DNA from: Streptomyces fumanus
GTDB lineage: Bacteria; Actinomycetota; Actinomycetes; Streptomycetales; Streptomycetaceae
Reading direction: 5' to 3'
Assembly (NCBI RefSeq): GCF_014655295.1
Contig: NZ_BNBI01000008.1
Span: forward strand, 186,001-250,000
Length of the DNA: 64,000 bases
Positions 63,405 to 64,000 of the stretch are shown piece after piece; within the stretch, counting starts at the first letter, position 1, and each line of letters starts with the position of its first letter. Below the pieces are notes generated by a model, which was not told the DNA's origin, did not search any database, and saw nothing but the letters and a program-made list of their open reading frames with translations. Both the position numbers and the translations under genes were made by a program.

Positions 63405-63445
63405 TGAGCGCTTGCTCAACCCATGCTACTAACCAGTAACGTAGC
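63405..63445 (-). promoter_or_regulatory. Two inverted repeats upstream of fadAB
   Basis: TGAGC-GCTT-GCTCA (63405-63418) is followed by GCTAC....GTAGC (63425-63445), which encloses TACT-AACC-AGTA (63427-63438). They lie 29-69 bases before the fadA start, where the promoter should be. TetR-type fatty-acid regulators often bind such sites. The remaining gap to 63721 is very GC-rich and contains no gene I can support. Confidence 0.55.
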
Positions 63446-63721
63446 TGCCCAGTCTCATGGGGTACAGCGGCGCAGGTCACATGAGAACAGGCCCGGGTAG
63501 AGCGTCCCTGGAAAGGGCGCGCGGGAGCGCGCGACCTGCCCCGACGCCTCCGCACATCCCGACGGCCGTCACCGGGGCGGCGCAGCGGTCCCCCGGGGAT
63601 CTTGGCGTGATCTCGACGCCGCGGGTCCGCCGCGAGGGACCCGCCGGGGCGCGCCGGGGCGCACCGGGAGGCGGTCCTGGCGGGAGCGGTCCCGCTCGTC
63701 CCGGCCGGGCGGCCGCTCCGG

Positions 63722-64000
63722 TCAGGCGCCCGGGTCCGCCGTCAGCGCCGCCACCAGGACCGGCGTGACCTGCTCCACCTGCCAGGGCCGGGCCCCGTGC
63801 CGGGCCAGCGCGGCGGCCACCGACGCGGCGTCGGCGGGCTGGGGCGGCTCCCAGCAGACCCGGCGCACGGTGTCCGGGGTGATCAGGTTCTCCTGCGGCA
63901 TGGCCAGCCGCTCGGCCAGCGCCGTCACCGCGGCGCGGGCCGCCGACAGCCGGGCCGCGGCGGCCGGGTCCTTGTCGGCCCAGGCCCGGGGCGGCGGGGG
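63722..64000 (-). CDS. Ribonuclease D, C-terminal part (5' part beyond the window)
   Basis: This is the last 92 residues of what looks like a ribonuclease D, a 3'-5' exonuclease of stable RNA processing. The visible part is the C-terminal helical HRDC-like tail: PPPPRAWADKDPAAAARLSAARAAV, then LAERLAMPQENLITPDTVRRVCWEPP and the end WQVEQVTPVLVAALTADPG. The nuclease domain with its DEDD residues lies outside, so the assignment depends on the LAxxxxxPxENLxxPDxxRR pattern and on gene order next to fadAB in Streptomyces. The frame is open at base 64000. Confidence 0.78.
   Translation of the reverse strand, partial: PPPPRAWADKDPAAAARLSAARAAVTALAERLAMPQENLITPDTVRRVCWEPPQPADAASVAAALARHGARPWQVEQVTPVLVAALTADPGA

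Overview
The window is about 73% GC. It has dense, mostly short-spaced genes with many GTG starts and 4-base ATGA/GTGA overlaps, actinobacterial protein families (SepF-like, DUF6099, PaaX, ROK/XylFGH, NgcEFG) and weak -10-only promoters. Gene content and order match the conserved chromosomal core of a Streptomyces. From memory, the order resembles the S. coelicolor SCO5958-SCO6028 stretch, with local insertions. I see no rRNA, tRNA, insertion sequence, prophage or CRISPR array.

Layout. 1-2.8 kb (minus): cobalt ECF transporter cbiMNQO under a cobalamin riboswitch. 3-7.4 kb (plus): a small membrane protein, a SepF-like division protein, an ATPase/MazG pair, a DUF6099 protein and an F420-type oxidoreductase. 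7.5-11.8 kb: the bacterial RNA-repair pair hen1-pnkp. 11.9-15.8 kb: arginine deiminase, ornithine carbamoyltransferase (with an ARG box embedded in the upstream stop codon) and an amino-acid permease. 16.3-26.5 kb: a split aromatic-CoA catabolic locus that best fits 2-aminobenzoate (anthranilate) breakdown: enoyl-CoA hydratase plus a monooxygenase/reductase fusion, then CoA ligase, PaaX-type regulator, acyl-CoA dehydrogenase and RidA. The same promoter/operator (TGACGGCAGTCA plus a -10) lies in front of both halves. A convergent cysC-cysD-cysN sulfate-activation operon sits between the halves.

26.6-36.2 kb: an AAA ATPase/TPR pair, an XRE-MurA-like fusion with its own palindrome, a DUF4236 protein, a VOC protein, a UvrA-like ABC protein, an AraC-type regulator and a Cmx/CmlR-type drug exporter preceded by a short leader ORF with a strong hairpin. 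Minisatellite-like repeats fill several gaps here, and some contain the stop codons of the flanking genes. 36.3-39.4 kb: aconitase, with a palindrome at the inferred start of transcription and an iron-box-like sequence. 39.4-51.9 kb: a sugar-uptake region with a secreted GH92 mannosidase, the N-acetylglucosamine/chitobiose importer ngcEFG (no ATPase of its own, so a shared MsiK-type ATPase is expected), a Rok7B7-like regulator and the xylFGH importer.

52-64 kb: dxs (isoprenoid precursor synthesis), an APC permease, a GT39-like membrane glycosyltransferase, a NYN-type protein, a probable beta-propeller, a nucleotide-sugar dehydrogenase, the fatty-acid beta-oxidation pair fadA-fadB, and the C-terminal end of ribonuclease D.

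Several genes (4114, 29063, 30651, 31163, 36237, 55618, 57550) have a TAnnnT -10 hexamer only 6-8 nt before the start codon and look leaderless.
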